In this document: in pieces, positions 7,469-14,241 of the stretch
Numbering within the stretch: the first letter of the stretch is position 1
Layout: every line of letters starts with the position of its first letter
Program-made: the position numbers and the translations under genes
DNA from: Anaerolineales bacterium
Lineage (GTDB): Bacteria; Chloroflexota; Anaerolineae; Anaerolineales; UBA6663
Assembly: GCA_016789245.1 (NCBI GenBank)
Contig: JAEURM010000021.1
Coordinates: 1 to 14,241, forward strand
DNA length: 14,241 bases
Direction: 5' to 3'
The notes under the pieces: generated by a model
Database searches by the model: none
Seen by the model: only the letters and a program-made list of their open reading frames with translations
What the model was told of the DNA's origin: nothing

Positions 7469-7476
7469 AGCGGCCT

Positions 7477-9174
7477 ATGGTCGCTAAACAATCCAAACGC
7501 TGGCTAATTGCCCCACCCATTACTGAAACTGCTCAACAGGAACTGCGCCACCTTAGCCCATTGGTGGCGCAGTTGTTGTTCAACCGGGGTTACGCCACCG
7601 CCGATGAAGCGCGTGCTTTCCTCACTGGCGAAATCCCCCACAATGATGACCCGGCCCAACTGCTGGGCTTAAACGAAACCATTGACCGTTTGCGCCACGC
7701 CTTCGCTAAACAAGAAAAAATTGCCGTGTATGGTGACTATGACACGGACGGCGTAACCGCCACTGCCCTGTTGGTACAAACACTGGCCGCACTCGGCGCA
7801 GATGTCCACGCCTACATTCCCAACCGCGAAGATGAAGGTTACGGCCTCAACCACGAAGCGCTGAAAATGCTAAAAGACTCCGGCGTGGGCGTGGTGGTGA
7901 CGGTGGATTGTGGCATCCGCTCACTGGCCGAGGCCGAAACCGCGCACGCCATTGGCTTGGATTTAATTATCACTGACCATCACTCACCGGGCGATGAAAT
8001 TCCGCGCGCGTTGGCCGTCATCAACCAAAAACAGCCGAATGACCCGTATCCGGAAAAAAACTTGTGCGGCGCGGGCATTGCCTTCAAGCTGGCGCAAGGG
8101 TTACTGCGCGGCCAGCCCAATCCGCCGCTTACTGCATCAGATGTATTGGATTTGGTGGCGCTGGGCACAGTGGCTGATTTAGTGCCGCTGACGGGCGAGA
8201 ACCGCTGGTTGGTGCGAAGCGGCTTAAAAGTCATCAATAAGCCGCGCCGCGAAGGCATGAAAGCCTTAATTGAAATTTCGCGGTTGAAGCTAGGCACCAT
8301 TGATGCCGGCAACATCGGCTTTGCGCTTGGCCCACGGCTAAACGCGGCTGGCCGCTTAGAAAGCGCGCTGGATGCGTATGAACTGCTCACCACGAGTGAT
8401 TTGTTCCGCGCCAACCAACTGGCTTTGCAACTAGAAGCGCAGAACCGTGAGCGGCAAACGCTAACGCGCGAAACGCAAGCCCGCGCACGTGAGATTGCGC
8501 GGAGCACCAAGCCGGACGCTTTATTGTTGTTCGCGGCTGATTCAGATTTCAAGCATGGTGTGGTGGGGTTGGCCGCCGCTCGCCTGACGGAAGAGTTTTA
8601 CCGCCCCTCCGTGGTGGCCCGCCGCGATGCAGATTTTACGCGCGGCTCGGCGCGCAGTATCCGTGAGTTTCACATCACCAACGCGTTTGATGAGTGCCAC
8701 AGTTTGCTCATCAAGCACGGCGGGCACGCGGCGGCGGCGGGCTTTACGGCCCCCAGTGAAAATGTGAATGAGTTGGCGGAGCGATTACGGGCCATTGCCG
8801 AGCGTGAGCTTTCCAACGTGGATTTGCGCCCCGCCCTGCGCGTGGATGCGGTGGTGCCACTTTCCAACATTACGGGTGATTTATGGCGTGAGCTACAAGC
8901 CTTTGAGCCGTGCGGCTACGGTAACCCCACGCCCGTGTTAGCGTCCCGCGCTGTAAAAGTAAAAGAGGCGCGGCCCGTAGGGGCCGATAACGGCCATCTC
9001 AAGCTCACGCTCACGGATGGCCGCGTCACGGTGGATGCTATCGGCTTTCAGTTGGGCGGCTGGCACTTGCATTTGCCACCAGTGATTGATGTGGCCTACA
9101 CCGTAGAAATGAACGCATGGAACGGCTCTAAGCGTTTGCAGTTGAACGTGAAGGATTTACGGAAGGCGGAGTGA
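7477..9174 (+). CDS. recJ: Single-stranded-DNA-specific exonuclease RecJ
   Basis: RecJ degrades single-stranded DNA 5' to 3' in recombinational and mismatch repair. The 565-residue length is normal. The DHH domain shows DYDTDG (87-92), VDCG (143-146), DHH (167-169), CGAGIAFKL (197-205) and GTVAD (230-234), which supply the metal-binding aspartates and histidines. GPRLNAAGRL (285-294) follows. The DHHA1 domain shows HGVVGLAAARL (360-370) and HGGHAAAAGFT (414-424). An OB-fold-like C-terminal part (about 460-565) ends in LQLNVKDLR. No key residue is missing. The gene stands alone, after a strong terminator and facing the YfhO-family gene; recQ, with which RecJ acts in the RecF pathway, lies about 3 kb away. 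No Shine-Dalgarno site precedes the ATG. Confidence 0.97.
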   Translation: MVAKQSKRWLIAPPITETAQQELRHLSPLVAQLLFNRGYATADEARAFLTGEIPHNDDPAQLLGLNETIDRLRHAFAKQEKIAVYGDYDTDGVTATALLVQTLAALGADVHAYIPNREDEGYGLNHEALKMLKDSGVGVVVTVDCGIRSLAEAETAHAIGLDLIITDHHSPGDEIPRALAVINQKQPNDPYPEKNLCGAGIAFKLAQGLLRGQPNPPLTASDVLDLVALGTVADLVPLTGENRWLVRSGLKVINKPRREGMKALIEISRLKLGTIDAGNIGFALGPRLNAAGRLESALDAYELLTTSDLFRANQLALQLEAQNRERQTLTRETQARAREIARSTKPDALLLFAADSDFKHGVVGLAAARLTEEFYRPSVVARRDADFTRGSARSIREFHITNAFDECHSLLIKHGGHAAAAGFTAPSENVNELAERLRAIAERELSNVDLRPALRVDAVVPLSNITGDLWRELQAFEPCGYGNPTPVLASRAVKVKEARPVGADNGHLKLTLTDGRVTVDAIGFQLGGWHLHLPPVIDVAYTVEMNAWNGSKRLQLNVKDLRKAE

Positions 9175-9179
9175 GAGGC

Positions 9180-9231
9180 TTGTTGTAAGCGCTTCAGTGC
9201 TGGCGGCGGAGCGCTGAAGCGCTCACAACAA
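9180..9231. repeat. Hairpin repeat between convergent recJ and YfhO-family genes
   Basis: The arm 9180-9201 (around AAGCGCTTCAG) and the arm 9210-9231 (around CTGAAGCGCT) are inverse copies with two mismatches over 22 bases and an 8-base loop. No T-run follows on either strand, so a rho-independent terminator is not certain. The stop and last codons of the minus-strand gene lie within the left arm and loop. Confidence 0.8.
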
Positions 9232-11812
9232 ACAAAATTCCCCAAGCAAGGCCAGAAACCCATAAACCCAGCGTGACGGATGGCGGCGCGTAGCGAAACT
9301 CTACAACGTGCTCGCCGGCTGGCAAAGCCACGGCGCGGAACATGAGGTTGGCACGCAGAATCTCAGCCGGCGCACCATCCACGGTGGCGGCCCAGCCGGG
9401 ATAAAAGGCATCTGTGAGGAGGAGATAACCGGGGCCAGTAGCACTGATGCGAATAAGTTCCGGAGCGTAAGCGAGGATTTGAGAATTAGAGAATTGGTTA
9501 TTGGTTATTGGTGGATTGGGATTTGGGATTTGGCCTTTGGGATTTTCCGCCAGAATGAGAGTTTGAGTTACTTCAAAGTTTGGGTCTGAGAGAAGTTGGC
9601 GGGCGGCGGCATCCGTTTCTGCCACAACGGCGGCGGGCACAACAAAAGCGCGGGGGAGAACGGTTAGGTTTTCATACACTTTCACATCACCAGAATGCGC
9701 AAGGCGATACGGGCCAAGGGTGAGCATATGAAACGCATCCGTGCGCGTATCAAACAGGCTGAGGCCGTGAATGGAGGCTGGGCCGATGAGCGTGAGCGTT
9801 TGCAGTGAGAGCGGCTGGCCAAAATTGAGCCGCCCGTTTATCAACGGCAGGTTGAGCGTGGCACCAGCGGTAGTTTGCACGCGCACCTCACCCGCGGGGG
9901 CAGTATTTTTTTCCAAAACCACACCCAAGCCCGTGGCTTCAAAATCCGGCAGGCTGGCCAACGTAAACTCTTCACCCGCTTTCAAATTCACCATGAACTG
10001 CAAATCATAGAAAATGCCCGCCACCCACGCATCGTTCACTTTATCTGTGAGGAGCCAACGCGCATTGACGAGGCTGAGCAAACGGTTGCTGGGCGTGGCG
10101 GTGATGTTTTCGCACAAGCGGCCATCGGCGGAAAACTCACCGGTGAACAGTTGGGTGAAAGCGGCGTAGTGGCGCAAAGGCAAAACGCCGCCATCAAAAC
10201 CATCCACGGCGGGCACGCCCCACGCCAGCGGCAAATTAGGCGAGAGCACTTCTTTGTGCTTGGTGGCAATGATGAAATCGTAAACTGCATCGGGCGGCAA
10301 TTGCGGCTCTAAATAACTTTTTAGTTCGGCCAAATCGCCCGGGTCAAAGCGCAGGGCGGAGGCGGAAAGAAAACGCGCGGGCGGTGATTGGTTGTTTGTA
10401 GCTAGAAGTTGCGTCATGGTGGGCCGGATGGAGCCGTACGCTTCCGGCGCGGTGAGGCGGTTGATAGGCAACATTTGCGCGGCGAGAAAAAGTTCTGCGA
10501 AGACTAGCGCCACCACTAATTCGGTTTGCCAGCGGCGTACAACGGGCCAACCTAAAACAAAGCCCAGTGCGGCCAACGGTGCAAGCCATAGCGTCCAATC
10601 CACCAGCGCGGGCAAGCCTAGCGGGCCAGTTTCGCCGGGCGGGATGAGTGTGGCTGAAAGAAAAACTAAAGGAAAAAGTGAAAGAGGGGCAAGGAGTTTC
10701 CACCGCTTTGAGTTTTGGAGAGCTTCTAAGCCATAAGCCGCCAAGCACGCCACGCCAAACGCAAACAGAAAAAGCCAACGCGCCGGGACGCGGAACAAGT
10801 TGAGGGGTGGAAAATTAGCCAACGCGGCGTACAGTGGGTTGAACGCACCGAACGCAAAGCCCAAGCCCACCAAAACTAAAACGAGCAAAGCTGCCCGCTC
10901 ACGTGAGCGCCCCACCCCTATTGCGGCCAAACCCAAACCTAAAACACTCACGTACGCCACAAACTCCGTGAACAAGCCGCGCGAGTGGCCGGGCAAAAGT
11001 ACACGCGCCAACAAACGCGGGTCTAGTGAAAAAGAAACGGCTTCACGCCACGGCAGGCCGCCACTGCGGAGTGATTCACGTTGCAGTTCCAACGTGGGTA
11101 AAAGCTGAGCGGCGGCGAGAAGAAGAGCGAAGAGAATTGAAAAAGAAAGAATTAGAGAATTAGTTATTAGAGAATTCTTGATGGCTGATTTCTGATTGCT
11201 GATTAATGAATAGATTGCAAGGCCAGTAAGAGAGATAAAAACGCTTTGGGTGTGCCCGGCCAAAATTTGCAGAGCAATGATTGCGGCCAGCCGCGCAATA
11301 ACCCGTAACCAATAATCGTTGCCACTGGCTACAACCAGCAAAAACGGAAACCACGCCAGCGCCTGAAACTGATTGATGTGTTCCGCCTGCGCCACAAAGT
11401 AACCGCCGCACGCAAACAGCACTGCCGCCAGCAGGCCAGCAGGCGCGGAAAGGCCCAAGCGCCGCCGCACAAAAACTTGCGCGCCCAGCGCGGCCAGCAT
11501 GGCGTGAAACACTATCGAGATTTTGGCGGCCACCGGCGCGGAGAAGAAAGCCAGCGGCCAGTTGAAGGGATAGAGCACGCCCGTTTGCGGGTTGGCCAAG
11601 AACGGCGCACCCATAAACACATCCGGTGTCCACAGCGGCAGGCGGCCCGCCAGCAAAGCTTCCGCACGCGCATCCCAATACGGATAAAAGTAAAGAAAAA
11701 TATCCCCCCGCGCCAGAATCAGATTGGTGAAGGCCAGCTTCCAAAAGAAGAGCATGATGAGCGCCGCACACAGGCCAAGTTCCCACAAGCGGGGCGTGGA
11801 GTTTTTGAACAC
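9194..11812 (-). CDS. YfhO-family integral membrane protein
   Basis: This 872-residue protein has the layout of the bacterial YfhO family, which resembles lipid-linked-sugar glycosyltransferases (GT-C fold) and is implicated in glycosylating lipoteichoic acid or other envelope polymers. GDIFLYFYPYWDARAEALLA (36-55) and GRLPLWTPDVFMGAP (56-70), followed by ANPQTGVLYPFNW, form the conserved N-terminal block. The Asp after the first Gly is the likely catalytic residue. About a dozen membrane segments follow up to residue ~440. A soluble beta-rich part comes next, with LLLTDAFYPGWAATVDG near 815-830 and a last membrane span at 848-866. The start is GTG at 11812; a stop lies four codons upstream and no earlier start exists. 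Residues ~203-222 and ~755-778 are Asn/Ser/Ile/Pro-rich insertions encoded by repeats. The acceptor is unknown. Confidence 0.85.
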   Translation of the reverse strand: MFKNSTPRLWELGLCAALIMLFFWKLAFTNLILARGDIFLYFYPYWDARAEALLAGRLPLWTPDVFMGAPFLANPQTGVLYPFNWPLAFFSAPVAAKISIVFHAMLAALGAQVFVRRRLGLSAPAGLLAAVLFACGGYFVAQAEHINQFQALAWFPFLLVVASGNDYWLRVIARLAAIIALQILAGHTQSVFISLTGLAIYSLISNQKSAIKNSLITNSLILSFSILFALLLAAAQLLPTLELQRESLRSGGLPWREAVSFSLDPRLLARVLLPGHSRGLFTEFVAYVSVLGLGLAAIGVGRSRERAALLVLVLVGLGFAFGAFNPLYAALANFPPLNLFRVPARWLFLFAFGVACLAAYGLEALQNSKRWKLLAPLSLFPLVFLSATLIPPGETGPLGLPALVDWTLWLAPLAALGFVLGWPVVRRWQTELVVALVFAELFLAAQMLPINRLTAPEAYGSIRPTMTQLLATNNQSPPARFLSASALRFDPGDLAELKSYLEPQLPPDAVYDFIIATKHKEVLSPNLPLAWGVPAVDGFDGGVLPLRHYAAFTQLFTGEFSADGRLCENITATPSNRLLSLVNARWLLTDKVNDAWVAGIFYDLQFMVNLKAGEEFTLASLPDFEATGLGVVLEKNTAPAGEVRVQTTAGATLNLPLINGRLNFGQPLSLQTLTLIGPASIHGLSLFDTRTDAFHMLTLGPYRLAHSGDVKVYENLTVLPRAFVVPAAVVAETDAAARQLLSDPNFEVTQTLILAENPKGQIPNPNPPITNNQFSNSQILAYAPELIRISATGPGYLLLTDAFYPGWAATVDGAPAEILRANLMFRAVALPAGEHVVEFRYAPPSVTLGLWVSGLAWGILFVVSASALRRQH
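9480..9548. repeat. AT-rich repeat inside the YfhO-family gene (3' part)
   Basis: The block carries GAGAATTAGAGAATTGG, TTATTGGTTATTGG (9498-9511) and then ATTGGGATTTGGGATTTGG. It is low in complexity and reads in frame as a stretch rich in Asn, Pro, Gln and Ser (residues ~755-778), between ILAENP and LAYAPELIRI, which look like adjoining family sequence. Positions 9482-9502 match 11148-11168 at 20 of 21 bases. Confidence 0.8.
11148..11212. repeat. AT-rich repeat inside the YfhO-family gene (5' part)
   Basis: The block contains TTAGAGAATT twice (about 11152 and 11167) and then a run of GATTTCTGATTGCTGATTAA type. It is translated as SNQKSAIKNSLITNSLIL (residues ~205-222) in a loop between membrane segments. 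Its base composition is far more AT-rich than the surrounding gene. Confidence 0.75.
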
Positions 11813-11818
11813 GGTGCT

Positions 11819-11824
11819 ATTTTA
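11819..11824 (-). promoter_or_regulatory. Possible -10 box of the YfhO-family gene
   Basis: The minus strand reads TAAAAT, five of six matches, six bases before the GTG start at 11812. No Shine-Dalgarno site is present, which fits a leaderless transcript. The -35 region is weak. Confidence 0.4.
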
Positions 11825-11837
11825 CAGGCACGCATGT

Positions 11838-11866
11838 TTGATAAACGGCGAGTGGGCTGTTATAAT
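11838..11866 (+). promoter_or_regulatory. Promoter of tRNA-Pro(GGG)
   Basis: TTGATA (11838-11843) and TATAAT (11861-11866) are 17 bases apart, and TG at 11858-11859 adds an extended -10. This is a near-consensus promoter. The tRNA begins 13 bases after the -10. Confidence 0.85.
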
Positions 11867-11878
11867 CCTGCGGCACTT

Positions 11879-11955
<77 letters not shown>

Positions 11956-11957
11956 GT

Positions 11958-11998
11958 ACTCCCTTACTTCGTCCCAAAGACTTGGTAAGGGAGTTTTT
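11958..11998 (+). terminator. Intrinsic terminator of tRNA-Pro(GGG)
   Basis: ACTCCCTTAC (11958-11967) pairs perfectly with GTAAGGGAGT (11985-11994) across a 17-base loop, followed by five T (11994-11998). Its stem is unrelated to that of the other tRNA-Pro terminator. Confidence 0.88.
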
Positions 11999-12051
11999 GT
12001 TTTCACTTGCGATGCAGACTTTCCTAAAATAATTCGCCCAGTCACCTCCAG

Positions 12052-12085
12052 CCTCCGTTCCAATCCGTTTATCCGTGTTAAATTC
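12052..12085. repeat. Degenerate CCGTT/CCGTGT repeat at the recQ start
   Basis: CCGTTCCAAT, CCGTTTAT and CCGTGTTA follow one another as three ~9-base units. The minus strand at 5341-5360 has similar CCGTGT units just before the 119-residue gene. The third unit holds the GTG used as the recQ start. Confidence 0.5.
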
Positions 12086-14241
12086 ACTTTCCCCAGCCGC
12101 CGTTCTCAAAAATACATTTGGCTACGATAGTTTTAAGCCGCTTCAACGCGAAGTGATTGAGAATGTATTAGCGCGGCGCGATACCTTAGCCGTGATGCCC
12201 ACCGGCGGCGGCAAATCCCTGTGTTACCAAATTCCCGCACTGCTGGTGGAAGGGCTGACGGTGGTGGTTTCCCCACTGATTGCGCTGATGAAAGACCAAG
12301 TGGAACAATTGCGGGCGGCGGGTGTGCCAGCCGTGTTTCTCAATAGCACGCTCAGCCCACAAGCGTACGCGGCCAACATGGAGCACATTCGCAACGGCGA
12401 AGCCAAACTGCTGTACGTTGCGCCGGAAACTTTGCTAGCGCCGCGCACGTTTGCCCTGCTAGATGAATTGCAAGTAGCGCTGTTAGTGATTGATGAAGCG
12501 CACTGCATCTCTGAGTGGGGGCATGATTTTAGGCCAGAGTACCGCCAATTGGCCGATGTGCGGCGGCGCTACCCGCAAGCGGTGTGTATGGCGTTGACGG
12601 CTACGGCCACGCCGCGCGTGCGCGCCGATATCAACAAGAGTTTGGGGTTTTCGCAAGCCAATGAGTTCATCGCTTCCTTCAACCGCGCCAACTTGTACAT
12701 TGAAGTAATGGCCAAGCGGGATGCGGTGCGGCAAACCGAACTATTTTTAGAGCGCTTCCAAGACCAATCCGGCATCATTTATTGTTTCTCGCGCAAACAA
12801 GTGGATGAACTGGCCGCGCATTTGGCCGGGCGCGGTTTAGCCGTGCGCCCGTACCACGCCGGGTTGGAAGATGATGTGCGCCGCCGCAATCAGGAAGCCT
12901 TCATTCGTGATGATGCGCAAATCATGGTAGCCACCATCGCCTTTGGCATGGGCATCAATAAGCCCAACGTGCGCTTTGTTATTCATTTTGATTTGCCCAA
13001 AAGCATAGAAGGTTACTACCAAGAAATTGGCCGCGCCGGGCGCGATGGCCTGCCCGCACAGTGCTTACTGCTCTACAGTTATAGTAATGTAGCCAAGCTT
13101 AACTATTTTGTGAACCAGAAGGAAGGGAATGAGCGGCAAGTGGCCAAGCAACATTTGGACGCCATTGTGCGCTATGCGGAAGATGAGCGTACCTGCCGCC
13201 GGAAGCCGCTGTTGGGTTACTTCGGCGAAAACTACGCCGAGGCCAAGTGCGATAACTGTGATAACTGCAACGCCGCGCCGCCGGAGCTGGAAGACATTAC
13301 TGTTCCGGCGCAGAAGTTTTTATCCTGCGTGAAGCGCACCGGCGAGCGCTTTGGGACCAAACATGTGGTGGATGTTTTGCGCGGCTCACAAAATGAAAAG
13401 GTACTGGGCAACGGCCACCAAGAACTTTCCACGTACGGCATTGGGCTGGAGCTGACGGAAAAGCAGTGGATGCACTTAGCCCGCCAACTAACGCAGATGG
13501 GCTATCTGCGGCAAGAGAGTGAGTTTCGCACGTTGAGCCTAACGCCGCTGGCGGTGGACGCGCTGAAAAAGCGCAGTGTGATTATGGGGCAACTGCAACC
13601 CGCTGAACGGGTGCGGGCCGCGAAAACGCCGCGCGGCGAGTTGGAATATGAAACCGCGTTGTTTGAACTTTTGCGCCAAAAGCGCAAAGCCTTGGCCGAC
13701 CAAGTGGGTGTGCCGCCGTACGTCATCTTTTCGGATAAAACGTTGGTGGAGATGGCCGCCTACTTGCCACAATCTGATGAAAGCCTACTCACCATCTCTG
13801 GCGTGGGGCAAGTGAAACTGCACGATTACGGCGATAAGTTTTTGACGGTGATAAAGGCGTATTGCGCCAAGCACAAATTGGCGGAGAAGAAAAAGCACAA
13901 CCCACGTGATAAAAGTGACGCCGGACGGCGCTACATGGTGGTGAGCGAAGCGTACAACGGCGGGGCCAGCATGCAAGTTTTACGAACGCAGTACAACGTT
14001 GCGCTGGAAACCATTTTGGAGCATTTATCCCGCTACATTTCCGCCGGCCACACGTTGCGGGCGGATAACGGTGAACTGCGCGCCTTGTGCCAACTGCCGG
14101 AAGCGGAGGAGCAAGCGGTACGCGCCGCCTTTGCCAAACACGGCCCACAAGCCCTGAAACCCATCTTTGATGAACTGCAAGGCCGTGTGAGCTATGAGCA
14201 ACTGCGCGTGATGCGCTTGCTACTAGCCAGCTCACCGCATC
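12075..14241 (+). CDS. recQ: ATP-dependent DNA helicase RecQ, C-terminus cut by window edge
   Basis: RecQ unwinds DNA 3' to 5' in recombination and repair. The frame is open from a stop at 12030 and has no ATG at its head. GTG at 12075 gives MLNSLSPAAVLKNTFGYDSF, which aligns with the usual RecQ start. I read 722 residues with no frameshift. Visible helicase motifs: MPTGGGKSLCYQ (41-52), VSPLIALMKDQ (65-75), DEAH (140-143) with the aromatic loop CISEWGHDFRPEY (144-156), ALTATAT (173-179), and QEIGRAGRDG (316-325). Zinc cysteines are 374, 392, 395 and 398. A winged-helix RQC domain covers ~405-500 and an HRDC domain ~523-602. From ~617 an extra helix-turn-helix-like domain (HTH_40 type, YMVVSEAYNGG...) begins and runs off the window. 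No Shine-Dalgarno site is seen. Confidence 0.95.
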   Translation, partial: MLNSLSPAAVLKNTFGYDSFKPLQREVIENVLARRDTLAVMPTGGGKSLCYQIPALLVEGLTVVVSPLIALMKDQVEQLRAAGVPAVFLNSTLSPQAYAANMEHIRNGEAKLLYVAPETLLAPRTFALLDELQVALLVIDEAHCISEWGHDFRPEYRQLADVRRRYPQAVCMALTATATPRVRADINKSLGFSQANEFIASFNRANLYIEVMAKRDAVRQTELFLERFQDQSGIIYCFSRKQVDELAAHLAGRGLAVRPYHAGLEDDVRRRNQEAFIRDDAQIMVATIAFGMGINKPNVRFVIHFDLPKSIEGYYQEIGRAGRDGLPAQCLLLYSYSNVAKLNYFVNQKEGNERQVAKQHLDAIVRYAEDERTCRRKPLLGYFGENYAEAKCDNCDNCNAAPPELEDITVPAQKFLSCVKRTGERFGTKHVVDVLRGSQNEKVLGNGHQELSTYGIGLELTEKQWMHLARQLTQMGYLRQESEFRTLSLTPLAVDALKKRSVIMGQLQPAERVRAAKTPRGELEYETALFELLRQKRKALADQVGVPPYVIFSDKTLVEMAAYLPQSDESLLTISGVGQVKLHDYGDKFLTVIKAYCAKHKLAEKKKHNPRDKSDAGRRYMVVSEAYNGGASMQVLRTQYNVALETILEHLSRYISAGHTLRADNGELRALCQLPEAEEQAVRAAFAKHGPQALKPIFDELQGRVSYEQLRVMRLLLASSPH

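Noticed and set aside
7980..8552. 190-residue minus-strand open frame inside recJ
   Set aside because: It lies wholly antisense to a gene with all RecJ motifs intact and has no recognisable features.
10344..10778. Minus-strand 144-residue frame inside the YfhO-family gene
   Set aside because: It is an alternative frame of the same strand with Ser/Arg-rich noise; the main frame continues through it with membrane segments.

Overview
The window looks like ordinary chromosomal housekeeping DNA of a free-living bacterium with moderate to high GC. The two tRNA genes do not encode CCA, inositol-phospholipid genes are present, and degenerate hairpin repeats sit in many intergenic gaps. Together these suggest Chloroflexota (Anaerolineae-like), but this is a guess from gene content and style, not a phylogenetic result. 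I see no transposase, integrase, CRISPR array, toxin-antitoxin pair or recognisable defence island.

Layout. Positions 1-2501 (minus strand) hold a lipid cluster read as ino1 -> CDP-alcohol phosphatidyltransferase -> lgt, with lgt cut by the left edge. Ino1 would make inositol-1-phosphate, the phosphatidyltransferase would join it to CDP-diacylglycerol, and Lgt transfers diacylglyceryl to prelipoproteins. Positions 2708-3574 (minus) encode an EamA-type transporter. A plus-strand tRNA-Pro(CGG) follows with its terminator and a decayed tandem copy of its 3' end. Positions 3899-6336 (minus) hold panE, an unrecognised 119-residue basic-tailed protein, and fmt. Positions 6474-9174 (plus) hold two small DUF4870-like membrane proteins, each followed by a strong terminator, then recJ. 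Positions 9194-11812 (minus) encode a large YfhO-family membrane protein. It is followed by a plus-strand tRNA-Pro(GGG) with near-consensus promoter and terminator, and then recQ, which is cut by the right edge.

The most unusual theme is not a gene system but repeat DNA entering genes. AT-rich repeats related to one another lie in frame at two places in the YfhO gene, and one shares its core with the terminator in front of recJ. A different palindromic repeat encodes the basic tail of the 119-residue protein. A hairpin repeat supplies the last codons and stop of the YfhO gene, and a further repeat holds the GTG start of recQ. Expression signals are mixed: ino1 and both DUF4870 genes have clear Shine-Dalgarno sites, while recJ, fmt and the YfhO gene have a -10 box so close to the start codon that leaderless mRNAs are plausible. 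I did not find a convincing undescribed multi-gene system.
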